Source: Micrococcales bacterium (GTDB lineage: Bacteria; Actinomycetota; Actinomycetes; S36-B12; UBA10799). From it: a stretch of DNA of 12,485 bases. Shown here piece after piece: positions 5,961 through 12,485 of this stretch. Made by a program: the position numbers and the translations under genes. The stretch covers positions 1-12,485 of the forward strand of contig JAHEXM010000010.1 in the NCBI GenBank assembly GCA_023252115.1, given 5' to 3'. Position 1 is the stretch's first letter. Each line of letters begins with the position of its first letter. The notes beneath the pieces are model-generated. The model searched no databases and was not told the DNA's origin. It worked only from the letters and a program-made list of their open reading frames with translations.

Positions 5961-6347
5961 GTGAACACTCGCCCGGTTCTGGTCTTCGATGGTGACTGCG
6001 GATTCTGCACGTGGTCAGTCGCCCAAATCAGACGCTGGATCGATGTCGACGCTGACATCGTTGCGTGGCAACTCACCAATCTGGCTGAACTCGAACTCAC
6101 TAGCGAGGAATGCACGCGCGCGGTGCAGTGGGTCGAAACGGATCTTCGTCATTGGTCTGGCGGACGAGCAGTTGCGCGGATGTTGTCGCGATCGCCGATG
6201 CCGTGGGCTCTTGTCGGCAACATTGCGGACTTGCCTGGCATCGCCTGGGCCGTTGACCGCGCATACGAAGTAATCGCAGCAAATCGCTATCGGCTGCCCG
6301 GTGCAACGCCCGCTTGTGCAATCGCCGCGCAGCCATCCGCAGCCTAA
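5961..6347 (+). CDS. DCC-family (DUF393) thiol-disulfide oxidoreductase-like protein
   Basis: The 128-residue protein opens with PVLVFDGDCGFCTWSV. The DGDCGFC motif (residues 10-16) is the DxDCxxC signature of the DUF393/YuxK family, which has a thioredoxin-like fold with a CxxC redox pair. Length fits the family (110-140 residues). These proteins are presumed cytosolic thiol-disulfide oxidoreductases, but substrates are unproven. The start is GTG 5961; an ATG eight bases upstream is out of frame. No clear Shine-Dalgarno is present. The DUF2071 gene begins 13 bp after its stop, so the two are almost certainly co-transcribed. Two further cysteines are Cys52-like (SEECTR) and one near the C-terminus (TPACAI). 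Confidence 0.85.
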   Translation: MNTRPVLVFDGDCGFCTWSVAQIRRWIDVDADIVAWQLTNLAELELTSEECTRAVQWVETDLRHWSGGRAVARMLSRSPMPWALVGNIADLPGIAWAVDRAYEVIAANRYRLPGATPACAIAAQPSAA

Positions 6348-6360
6348 TTGCGCAATAGCT

Positions 6361-7095
6361 GTGACCCTTCCCGAGACTTTCACCATCGCGGCGCCGTCGT
6401 TGGTGGGGCCCGTCCTCTTCGATCAAACGTGGAGCGACCTGTGCTTGCTGCATTGGCGAGTCGACCCGGCAGACGTTGCGGGCTACTTTCCGCGCGGAAC
6501 ACGTCCGGATGTCTACGACGGTTCGACCTATGTGGGGCTTGTTCCTTTCCATATGCGCAAGGCTGGTTTGACGCAAGGTCATCCCGTGCCATATGTCGGG
6601 GACTTTCTCGAGACGAACGTTCGGCTGTACTCAGTCGATGACGAGGGCCGCCACGGAATTGTCTTTCGCAGCCTTGAAGCATCACGTCTTTTCACGACGC
6701 TGTGTGCTCGTTGGGGTTACGGCGTCCCCTACACCTGGTCACACCAGAGCGTTGGAACGTCGGGAGATCGTTGGACTTGGCGTACTCGGCGGATCTGGCC
6801 AGACCGCGGATTGCGCACCGTGATCACCGTCGATGTTGGATCGCGCCTTGCCCAACCGACGGAGCTGGATCACTTCCTAACCTCACGATGGGGCTTGCAC
6901 TCATCATGGTTGGGGCGAACTCTCTGGACACCGAACTTCCACGAACCGTGGCCACTGCATGAAGCTCGCTTTATTTCGATCAAAGACCAGCTAGTTCGCG
7001 CGGCAGGCGTTCCGGTCCGTGGCGCACCGGACGTACCAACCCGCTGGAGTCCGGGAGTGCATACAGTCTTCGGCTTTCCGCAATTGCTGAGCTAG
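6361..7095 (+). CDS. DUF2071 (YqjF family) protein
   Basis: The 244-residue protein shows the DUF2071 layout: QTWSDLCLLHWRVDP near the N-terminus, then a 'P-x-G-x-x-x-DVYDGSTYVGLVPFHM' block, then FLETNVRLY, and FRSLEASRLFTTLCARWGYG followed by VPYTWSH. The family has an acetoacetate-decarboxylase-like beta fold, and no activity is established for this branch. GTG 6361 (VTLPETF) is chosen because the in-frame GTG at 6301 would overlap the DCC gene by 47 bases and adds 20 residues with no family similarity. It forms an operon with the DCC gene. Its TAG overlaps the stop of the converging DUF5926 gene by four bases (CTAG, 7092-7095), leaving no room for a terminator. Confidence 0.85.
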   Translation: MTLPETFTIAAPSLVGPVLFDQTWSDLCLLHWRVDPADVAGYFPRGTRPDVYDGSTYVGLVPFHMRKAGLTQGHPVPYVGDFLETNVRLYSVDDEGRHGIVFRSLEASRLFTTLCARWGYGVPYTWSHQSVGTSGDRWTWRTRRIWPDRGLRTVITVDVGSRLAQPTELDHFLTSRWGLHSSWLGRTLWTPNFHEPWPLHEARFISIKDQLVRAAGVPVRGAPDVPTRWSPGVHTVFGFPQLLS

Positions 7096-8018
7096 CGAAG
7101 CGTTACTTGGCGACTTGTGAGTCCTTGGCGCGCCCGTCGCTCCTCGGCGGACAATTCTTTCTCGATGACAATGGCCGCGCTCATCCGCTCAGCGAACTTT
7201 TGTGCCGGTTCTTCAACGTCGCTTGCTTCATCACCAGGCGCTAAGTCCCAGACAGCAACTAGCAATCCGAGAGCTCGAAACGAACCAACAAACTTCGTGC
7301 CGGGTCCAAGGTTCAGTTTGTCCTCGACATGGAGGCGCGCGAAAGCGTCCAGCAACTTTTCCTCGGGGTGGTGCATGACCCAGCGAACGTGTTCGCGGCT
7401 TCCGATGCGACACCAGTACGCGGCGTTGACTAACTCCAGGCGCTTGGTTGGCACGACTTGTTCATCCGCGCGAGCCAAGGATTCCCGCATCTCATCGGTC
7501 TCTTCCTCGTTTGTGCCGTCGAGCCAGAAGCCGAAACCTTCGTGGACATTCACCGCTAATGACTTGTCGGTCTCCAGCAGGTCCTGCAAACGCGGTCCCG
7601 GTCCAGGCCGACCGGACTGAAGGACCGGGGTCCCCACGGGAGACTCCAATGCATCAAGCAACGAGGCCGCGATGTCTCTGGACGCGTCCCCGGATCCGCC
7701 GGTTCGCTGCAGTCCAACCAGGATTGAGCCATCTGCCCGATGCAGTGCTGGCCACGCCATTGGGAGCAAGGTTGCAAGCGTCACTTCGCGCCCCGCGTTG
7801 TCCTTGCCCGCTCCCTTTGTCAAGGTAACTGTGGCGGTGGCAGCAGGCACCAGGGTCGCCATGGCTACCAAGTCACATTCGCCTGGCAAGCCCTCAAACG
7901 GCCGGGCCACCAACTGGGTAGCAGAACGGGCGGCATCACGGCCATGGCACGCTTTGTATCGGCGACCGGACCCACAGGGGCATGGGTCGCGGGGGCCCAC
8001 TGCTTCAACTTCGGTCAC
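7092..8018 (-). CDS. SEC-C motif protein, DUF5926 type
   Basis: The 308-residue protein starts with an SEC-C zinc motif, PRDPCPCGSGRRYKACHG (residues 9-26; ligands Cys13, Cys15, Cys24, His25), like the tail of SecA but at the N-terminus. The rest has no known catalytic motif; ELVNAAYWCRIGSREHVRWV and FVGSFRALGLLVAVWDLAPG are its most conserved-looking parts. I recognise the arrangement as the actinobacterial DUF5926 family, of unknown function. SEC-C modules often bind proteins such as SecB or the ribosome, so a role around translation or secretion is only a guess. GTG 8018 is preferred because it overlaps the stop of the DM13 gene as GTGA. The frame stays open to 8099, but those 27 extra residues lie over the DM13 coding region and look unlike the family. 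Confidence 0.8.
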   Translation of the reverse strand: MTEVEAVGPRDPCPCGSGRRYKACHGRDAARSATQLVARPFEGLPGECDLVAMATLVPAATATVTLTKGAGKDNAGREVTLATLLPMAWPALHRADGSILVGLQRTGGSGDASRDIAASLLDALESPVGTPVLQSGRPGPGPRLQDLLETDKSLAVNVHEGFGFWLDGTNEEETDEMRESLARADEQVVPTKRLELVNAAYWCRIGSREHVRWVMHHPEEKLLDAFARLHVEDKLNLGPGTKFVGSFRALGLLVAVWDLAPGDEASDVEEPAQKFAERMSAAIVIEKELSAEERRARQGLTSRQVTLR

Positions 8019-8584
8019 TGCGATTGTCCATTCAGTATGTGCACTTCTTGGGGCTGGAGTTCGGCTGCGCCGAATGGAACGTGAAACCGACGGCACCAAA
8101 TAATCACACTACGGAAGTCCTTAAGCGACGTGCCAGTTGGAATCGGGTAGTTCTGATTTCCGATGTTTCCCTTGAGTGCTCCGAGGTCGACATAGTTGGC
8201 CTTGTCCGCACCTTCGGCCGCATTTGCCGGCTTGACGGAGAGCCATACCCGAACGTCGGGCCCGTCAGACGTCTTGAAGTTTTCCAGACGCAAAACATCG
8301 CTGCCGTTTGTAACGTCAATCACCTTGGCAACACCGGTTGTGGTGTGTTCGTATGATCGAAAATTTCCAACTGCAACAACCGTCGGTCCACTCGGGGGCG
8401 AGACGCTGCTTGAGTTGCCGCTCGGACTCGCCGATGGGCTCGATGACGGAAGCGCTTCGTCGACCGTCTTATTGGTGAACAGCTTCCAGGGAGCGAACGC
8501 CCACAAGGCAATGCCAGCGATCAGCACTACGACGACAATGATCGCAATGATGACGTTTCGTTTAGTGGAGCGAGCAACAGTCAT
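8015..8584 (-). CDS. DM13-domain membrane-anchored protein
   Basis: The 189-residue protein has a basic N-terminus, one transmembrane helix (about residues 10-30) and a Ser/Pro-rich extracellular linker (45-67). A DM13 domain covers about 68-175. Conserved DM13 features are VGNFRSYEH (72-80), LRLENFKTSDGPDVRVWLS (98-116), YVDLGALKGNIGNQNYPIP (131-149), and VIIWCRRFHVPFGAAEL (160-176) with the invariant Cys164. DM13 domains are proposed to be redox or electron-transfer modules related to cytochrome-type domains; direct evidence is thin. Topology predicts N-in, domain outside the cell. The start is ATG 8584, with TAGG a little upstream. Its TGA overlaps the GTG of the DUF5926 gene, so both are translated from one message. 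Confidence 0.85.
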   Translation of the reverse strand: MTVARSTKRNVIIAIIVVVVLIAGIALWAFAPWKLFTNKTVDEALPSSSPSASPSGNSSSVSPPSGPTVVAVGNFRSYEHTTTGVAKVIDVTNGSDVLRLENFKTSDGPDVRVWLSVKPANAAEGADKANYVDLGALKGNIGNQNYPIPTGTSLKDFRSVIIWCRRFHVPFGAAELQPQEVHILNGQSQ

Positions 8585-8595
8585 CGCAACAACCT

Positions 8596-8612
8596 ACCCG
8601 GGTTCCGCGGAA
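8596..8612. promoter_or_regulatory. Twin palindromes just upstream of the DM13 gene
   Basis: ACCCGGGT (8596-8603) and TTCCGCGGAA (8603-8612) are perfect palindromes that share one base. They lie 12-28 bases upstream of the DM13 ATG, in the 78-bp gap after the phosphodiesterase gene. They could be an operator or a small terminator stem. Confidence 0.3.
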
Positions 8613-8662
8613 TTACTTCCGCCGCTTCCGTAGCAACGCGTGCGTTCACGGTCGGCTCTTGG

Positions 8663-9451
8663 CTATGCATCAAGCTGAGCAATCACATCTGCTGGTCGGT
8701 TGGTGATGATGGCATCCACGCCCAGTTCCAGACACAGGTCGACATCTGCCGCAGTGTCAACGGTCCACACATGAACTTCGCAGCCGGTGTCATGCACTCG
8801 TTTGACGAAACCTGGATGCGCCCGCAACACGTGAATACCTGGGCCGGCAATACGTGCACCACTCGGCAGCCAGCCAGCACGGCTGCGCAGTGGAACGCGG
8901 TCCATCAGGAAGACCGTGGGGATGAGCGGAGCGAGACTGCGCATCCGACGAAGGGCAACCTCGCTGAAGGACATGAGCCGTGCCTGCGAATGAGTTCCCG
9001 GCGCAGGCCGGGCCAGACCGAAGCGTTGAAGCATCGCGACTACTCGCTCCTCGACAAGACCCGCATAACGAACCGGGTGCTTCGTCTCAATCGCTATGTC
9101 CAGGGGCCGCGGGGTACTCACCACTAAGTCCAGCAAATGTTCGAGCGTCAACAAATGACGAAAGGCAGGATCATCCGGCGACGCATCGCCCATCTTGCGG
9201 TGGGCACCAAAATCTCGTTGCGACAAATCGTTGTACGACTTGATTGAGACGATTCCGTATCCATCCGATGTGCGCTCAATCGTCCGATCGTGGACGCAGA
9301 CCGCGACTCCGTCGGCAGTCAGTCGCACATCGCACTCGAGTGCGCCCGCACCCTCGGCAATTGCTCGCTCGTAGGCCGCGAGAGTGTGTTCAGCAAGGGT
9401 GCTGTTTGATCCCCGATGGGCAACCACTTGCGGACGAGTAGTCGGCTGCAT
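8663..9451 (-). CDS. Glycerophosphodiester phosphodiesterase (GDPD)
   Basis: The 262-residue soluble protein is a full GDPD TIM barrel. It hydrolyses glycerophosphodiesters to sn-glycerol 3-phosphate and an alcohol in phospholipid turnover. The signature VVAHRGSN (residues 9-16) carries His12. GALECDVRLTADG (36-48) carries the metal ligands Glu39 and Asp41. VCVHDRTIERTSDG (51-64) carries His54. DIAIETKH holds a further acidic ligand in the middle of the protein. The C-terminal VHVWTVDTAADVD and GVDAIITNRP complete the family pattern. No signal peptide is present, so a cytosolic (UgpQ-like) enzyme is likely. ATG 9451 begins six residues before the first barrel strand. The gene follows the YbjQ gene by 36 bp on the same strand, suggesting co-transcription. 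Confidence 0.95.
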   Translation of the reverse strand: MQPTTRPQVVAHRGSNSTLAEHTLAAYERAIAEGAGALECDVRLTADGVAVCVHDRTIERTSDGYGIVSIKSYNDLSQRDFGAHRKMGDASPDDPAFRHLLTLEHLLDLVVSTPRPLDIAIETKHPVRYAGLVEERVVAMLQRFGLARPAPGTHSQARLMSFSEVALRRMRSLAPLIPTVFLMDRVPLRSRAGWLPSGARIAGPGIHVLRAHPGFVKRVHDTGCEVHVWTVDTAADVDLCLELGVDAIITNRPADVIAQLDA

Positions 9452-9487
9452 TCGACTGACCGCAGGTGAACGCCCAAAGGCGAACTC

Positions 9488-9928
9488 CTACTGCTGCGGC
9501 ACTCCGCCTTGGGCAGCTGCCTGTGCTTGCGCGGCGGCGGCATCTTCGGCAGTGGCCTGGATCGGGGCTTGCTGTTGCATCTGGGCGAACTGCGCTTGGG
9601 CATTCGCGTCAACTGGCGAAATCACGACAGCCGTTCCATAGGCAACCAATTCCTGCCAACCATCCGCGATTTCGTTGCTGTCATAACGCATCGCAAGTAC
9701 CGCGTTTGCACCGCGTGTCTGAGCGGCAGCGACCATCCTGCTCATGGCTTCATCACGAGTCTGCTGGAGTTGTTGGGTCAGTCCTTTTAATTCGCCACCA
9801 AACATTGCTTTGAACCCGGCGCCAAACTGCGCACCAATATTTCGCGCACGGACGGTGAGCCCGAACACTTCCCCGACGACTGCTTCAACTTTCCAACCGG
9901 GCAAGTCGTTCGTCGTTACGACGATCAT
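9488..9928 (-). CDS. YbjQ/UPF0145 family protein with Gln/Ala-rich tail
   Basis: The 146-residue protein has the YbjQ (DUF74, putative heavy-metal-binding) domain in residues 1-105. It begins with VTTNDLPGWKVEAVVGEVFG and continues with VRARNIGAQFGAGFKAMFGG, then TRDEAMSRMVAAAQTRGANA and VLAMRYDSNE, and ends with VAYGTAVVI. Family members form pentamers; metal binding is proposed but not proven. The usual length is about 105-110 residues. Here some 35-40 residues of Gln/Ala-rich low-complexity sequence are added (AQAQFAQMQQQAPI onward, ending GGVPQQ). ATG 9928 is chosen because AAAGGG lies about 9 bases upstream and the family begins at MIVVTTNDLPG; the open frame up to 10006 adds nothing family-like. 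It leads into the GDPD gene. Confidence 0.9.
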   Translation of the reverse strand: MIVVTTNDLPGWKVEAVVGEVFGLTVRARNIGAQFGAGFKAMFGGELKGLTQQLQQTRDEAMSRMVAAAQTRGANAVLAMRYDSNEIADGWQELVAYGTAVVISPVDANAQAQFAQMQQQAPIQATAEDAAAAQAQAAAQGGVPQQ

Positions 9929-10061
9929 GATGGATTCCCTTTCGATGAGGACTTGCTCGACGATCCCATAGTCGACCGCTCTGATCCAACCTGCGGAAAT
10001 GAACACTCACCCACATGCCGACGACTACATCGCAAGCAGCTCAACAGAACATCGAAAGCTC

Positions 10062-11402
10062 TCAATCCACAGAGAAGATGACGCCCGGAGCAAGCAGCCC
10101 ATTTGGGTCGAGCGCGTCTTTGATTGCTCGCATTGCGGCGAGCTCCTGCGGTGAACGGGACAACGATAGATACGCAGCCTTGGCCCGGCCGATCCCGTGC
10201 TCACCCGAGATCGAGCCGCCATGAACGGCGACCAACTGCAAGACAGCCGCGTCAACGCGCTCGTCATCCGGTGATGGGCCAGCGATTTCAATATGTAGAT
10301 TTCCGTCGGCGACATGACCGAAGATCATGTGATCGGTAACTATCGGATCGGCAGCCAAGAGAACCTGGACGTCGTCGGCGAAGCGTTGTAGTCGGTCGAG
10401 TGGAAGCGAAACGTCAAGTTTGTGAATCACGCCTAAAGTGCTAGCAGCTTCGGATTGCCGTTCGCGATAACTCCACAGTCGAGCCGCATCGCTCGTATCG
10501 GCCGCGAGCACTGCATCCGCATCTTCGGGTAGCTGAATTTCAGGACCGGCGACTTCGACCAATAGCAAGTGTGGCCAATCTGTTGAGCGCAGCGGCCAAG
10601 GAAGGCTGGCCAGTGCGCCCAGGAGTTCGACGCCACGGCTGTCCATGATTTCGGCGGCAAGTAACTGGCTGCCGTGCGCCGTGCATTCCGACACTGTGTT
10701 GAGCGCCGCGTCGTAACTATCGACGCCAACAATGGCGACGGTCGAGGTCGGGACGGGCCGATGCAGCGCAACGCGCACCGCAGTCACGACGGCGAGCGTT
10801 CCTTCCGATCCGACCAGCAGGGAAGGCCAGGCATACCCGGTGTTGTCCTTAGCAAGACCATTGAGGTGCTCGATCACAGAACCGTCGGCAAGTACCGCGC
10901 GCAAGCCGACGACTTGGCTTCGCGTCATGCCGTAGGCGCAGACGTGAATCCCGCCCGCGTTTGTCGCAACAGTTCCGCCGACGGTTGCCGTATCGCGTGA
11001 CGCGATGTCGACTCCGTAATGCCAGCCAGCAGATCGGGCATGCTTCTGCAGTTCGGCAAGGGTCACGCCTGCACCAACGGTGACTTGGCCGGCGCGTTCA
11101 TCAACGTCATCGAGCCAATTAAGTCGCGCTGTCGAAATCACGACGGGCGCGGCAGCGGTCGGATTCGGCACAGAACCTCCGACCAACCCAGTGTTTCCAC
11201 CTTGCGGGAGTACTGGAACACCACGTGCTGCGCATGCGGCAATCACTTGCGCGACTTGTGAACTATCTGCCGGGCGAACCACCGCCAATGCCGGGCCAGT
11301 GAAGCGGCGCGTCCAGTCGGTGGCGAAGGAGGCGGTGAGTTCAGGGTCCGTCAAGACACTCTCGGAGCCGAGCACCGCGACCAATTCGTCGATCAGGTCC
11401 AT
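10062..11402 (-). CDS. FAD-linked oxidase (GlcD / D-lactate dehydrogenase-like)
   Basis: The 446-residue protein is a full-length FAD_binding_4 plus FAD-oxidase_C flavoenzyme of the VAO superfamily. The FAD pyrophosphate loop is LPQGGNTGLVGGSVP (residues 65-79). Further FAD-domain blocks are VGAGVTLAELQKHA (109-122), DTATVGGTVATNAGG (137-151), KDNTGYAW (185-192) and LLVGSEGTLAVVT (195-207). The catalytic domain has HKLDVSLP (327-334), GHVADGNLH (362-370, a probable metal and hydroxyacid site) and GGSISGEHGIGRAK (395-408). Family members oxidise D-2-hydroxyacids (D-lactate, glycolate, D-2-hydroxyglutarate) and pass electrons to quinone or flavoproteins; which one is not readable here. ATG 11402 lies only 4 bp after the permease stop, so the two genes form an operon. 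Confidence 0.93.
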   Translation of the reverse strand: MDLIDELVAVLGSESVLTDPELTASFATDWTRRFTGPALAVVRPADSSQVAQVIAACAARGVPVLPQGGNTGLVGGSVPNPTAAAPVVISTARLNWLDDVDERAGQVTVGAGVTLAELQKHARSAGWHYGVDIASRDTATVGGTVATNAGGIHVCAYGMTRSQVVGLRAVLADGSVIEHLNGLAKDNTGYAWPSLLVGSEGTLAVVTAVRVALHRPVPTSTVAIVGVDSYDAALNTVSECTAHGSQLLAAEIMDSRGVELLGALASLPWPLRSTDWPHLLLVEVAGPEIQLPEDADAVLAADTSDAARLWSYRERQSEAASTLGVIHKLDVSLPLDRLQRFADDVQVLLAADPIVTDHMIFGHVADGNLHIEIAGPSPDDERVDAAVLQLVAVHGGSISGEHGIGRAKAAYLSLSRSPQELAAMRAIKDALDPNGLLAPGVIFSVD

Positions 11403-11406
11403 GCCT

Positions 11407-12485
11407 TCATCGTGACATGTTGTGCAGCGAAAGCGGGCCGAGGATCACGGTGACAAGTGCGGCGATCACAGCCGAGGTGATACTGGCCGACATCCACAGC
11501 GGCGGAACGAAACCGATCGCATCTCGAATGTGTGTCCACCACGAAGCCCACCACGAGACCAAACCTGGATTCACCAGGTTGTACGCAACAAACCCGGCAG
11601 CCCAGGCGATTAGGTAGACCCAACGATGCGGTCCTGGCCGCGCTGGATTGAAACCCGCGCCCGCTCGTCCACCAACAATGCGGCGCACCACGAACCAATC
11701 CACCACCAGCACGACTGTTAGCGGGACGAACACCGCACCAATGAGGAAGAGGAACGACTCGTACTGCTCAAGATTGAAGGCCAACGCAAGAACGGTCGAA
11801 ACGACTCCCACCACGATGGCGAGGATCCGCCGATCAACCTTTGGAGCAATATTCTGCGTCGACATCGCAGTGGAGTAGATGTTGGCGAAAACCTTGTCGA
11901 CCTCGCCAATCAATAAGACTGCTAGCGCGAGCGTTCCGATTGGCAAGGCGACCAGCGCTGGCACAAACGTTGTCGCGGTGAAGGCGTTTGCCGTGCCGCT
12001 AATGGTAAGCAGCGCAAAGAGCCCAAGCATGAAGTAGGCGATTGCCGTCACCGAGTAGCCAGTGAACACTGCCCAGAACGATGTCTTACCCGAGCGCGAG
12101 TGACGCGAGTAGTCAGCGGCAAGTGGTGCCCAGGACACGGGCAACGCCACGACAATGTCGAATGCCGGCCAGAACGCACTCCACGTGCCTTGCGGCGAAG
12201 ACGCTGCGTCTTTCGTAAAGACGCCGACTAGCAGAACGATCGTTGCGGCTATGACCAGCCAGATGAGGTACTTGCGAAGCACCGTCACAAAACCCAAGGG
12301 CCAAATCGCCATGACGATTGCCACGACACCAGCGACGATTGCCCAAACGCCCTTCAGCGACTGCGACGTGAGCGACGCACCGACAGAAGCAATAACCAGA
12401 ATCTCGACCGCCGACCAACCCACGCATTGAATGAGGTTGAGGACGGTCGGCAGATATGACGTTCGACGTCCTAGCAGGCCACGCA
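11407..12485 (-). CDS. NCS1-family nucleobase/cytosine permease-like transporter (5' partial)
   Basis: About 358 C-terminal residues of a polytopic membrane protein are visible. The reading frame is open to the right window edge, where it reads GRRTSYLPTVLNLIQCVGWS. That is a typical NCS1 stretch (TM2-TM3), so the GTG at 12423 is internal and the true start lies outside. ALPVSWAPLAADYSRHSR is the family's central motif, around TM6. Roughly ten hydrophobic segments follow from the visible start to the end. NCS1 members import cytosine, purines, hydantoins or thiamine precursors with H+ or Na+; the CodB/CytX/PurP branch fits best, but the substrate is unclear. The loop LVSWWASWWTH near the C-terminus is unusually Trp-rich. 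It is followed 4 bp later by the FAD-linked oxidase gene. Confidence 0.85.
   Translation of the reverse strand, partial: RGLLGRRTSYLPTVLNLIQCVGWSAVEILVIASVGASLTSQSLKGVWAIVAGVVAIVMAIWPLGFVTVLRKYLIWLVIAATIVLLVGVFTKDAASSPQGTWSAFWPAFDIVVALPVSWAPLAADYSRHSRSGKTSFWAVFTGYSVTAIAYFMLGLFALLTISGTANAFTATTFVPALVALPIGTLALAVLLIGEVDKVFANIYSTAMSTQNIAPKVDRRILAIVVGVVSTVLALAFNLEQYESFLFLIGAVFVPLTVVLVVDWFVVRRIVGGRAGAGFNPARPGPHRWVYLIAWAAGFVAYNLVNPGLVSWWASWWTHIRDAIGFVPPLWMSASITSAVIAALVTVILGPLSLHNMSR

Noticed and set aside
5771..6115. 114-residue minus-strand reading frame across the divergent region
   Set aside because: It runs antisense through the DCC gene and the inverted repeat, and shows no recognisable domain.
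9929..10006. N-terminal extension of the YbjQ protein to 10006
   Set aside because: The 26 extra residues are unlike the family, and ATG 9928 has its own AAAGGG site.
12421..12423. GTG as the start of the permease
   Set aside because: The frame upstream reads LPTVLNLIQC, which is family-like, and stays open to the window edge.

Overview
The window looks like a piece of an actinobacterial chromosome of moderately high GC. The strongest marker is a clear bacterial proteasome activator (Bpa/PafE), a protein restricted to proteasome-bearing Actinobacteria. Supporting markers are a DUF4446 membrane protein, a DUF5926-type SEC-C protein, frequent GTG/TTG starts, tight stop/start overlaps and leaderless-looking promoters. 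A Nanopelagicales-like or other small free-living actinobacterium is possible, but the sequence does not settle the genus. No transposase, integrase, CRISPR array, tRNA or rRNA was seen, so this is core chromosome rather than an island.

Layout. Positions 2-4188 are a plus-strand block: the C-terminal end of a TrkA/RCK-type potassium channel protein, a PIG3-type quinone oxidoreductase, bpa, serS, and a Cof-type HAD phosphatase that starts inside the serS stop codon. A 438-bp non-coding stretch (4189-4626) follows. It is rich in inverted repeats and forms the leader of a secreted NlpC/P60 cell-wall hydrolase (4627-5190). The hydrolase converges with a minus-strand DUF4446 membrane protein (5202-5693). 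A 267-bp divergent region with a 10-bp inverted repeat leads to a plus-strand pair: a DCC-family thiol-disulfide oxidoreductase and a DUF2071/YqjF protein. From 7092 to the end everything is on the minus strand. In transcription order it holds an NCS1-family permease (cut by the window edge), an FAD-linked oxidase 4 bp downstream, a YbjQ-family protein, a glycerophosphodiester phosphodiesterase, a DM13 membrane protein and a DUF5926 SEC-C protein coupled by a GTGA overlap.

How the parts may fit. serS and the HAD gene are translationally linked housekeeping genes. Bpa feeds unfolded proteins to the proteasome. The NlpC/P60 enzyme remodels peptidoglycan, and its long structured leader suggests RNA-level control. 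Parts of the leader resemble the ydaO-yuaA (c-di-AMP) riboswitch that precedes many actinobacterial cell-wall hydrolase genes, but two core blocks are missing. The permease/FAD-oxidase pair looks like an uptake-and-oxidise unit of unknown substrate. The most interesting part of the window is the leader region at 4240-4626: two separate sets of nested inverted repeats, and a possible Shine-Dalgarno-sequestering switch.
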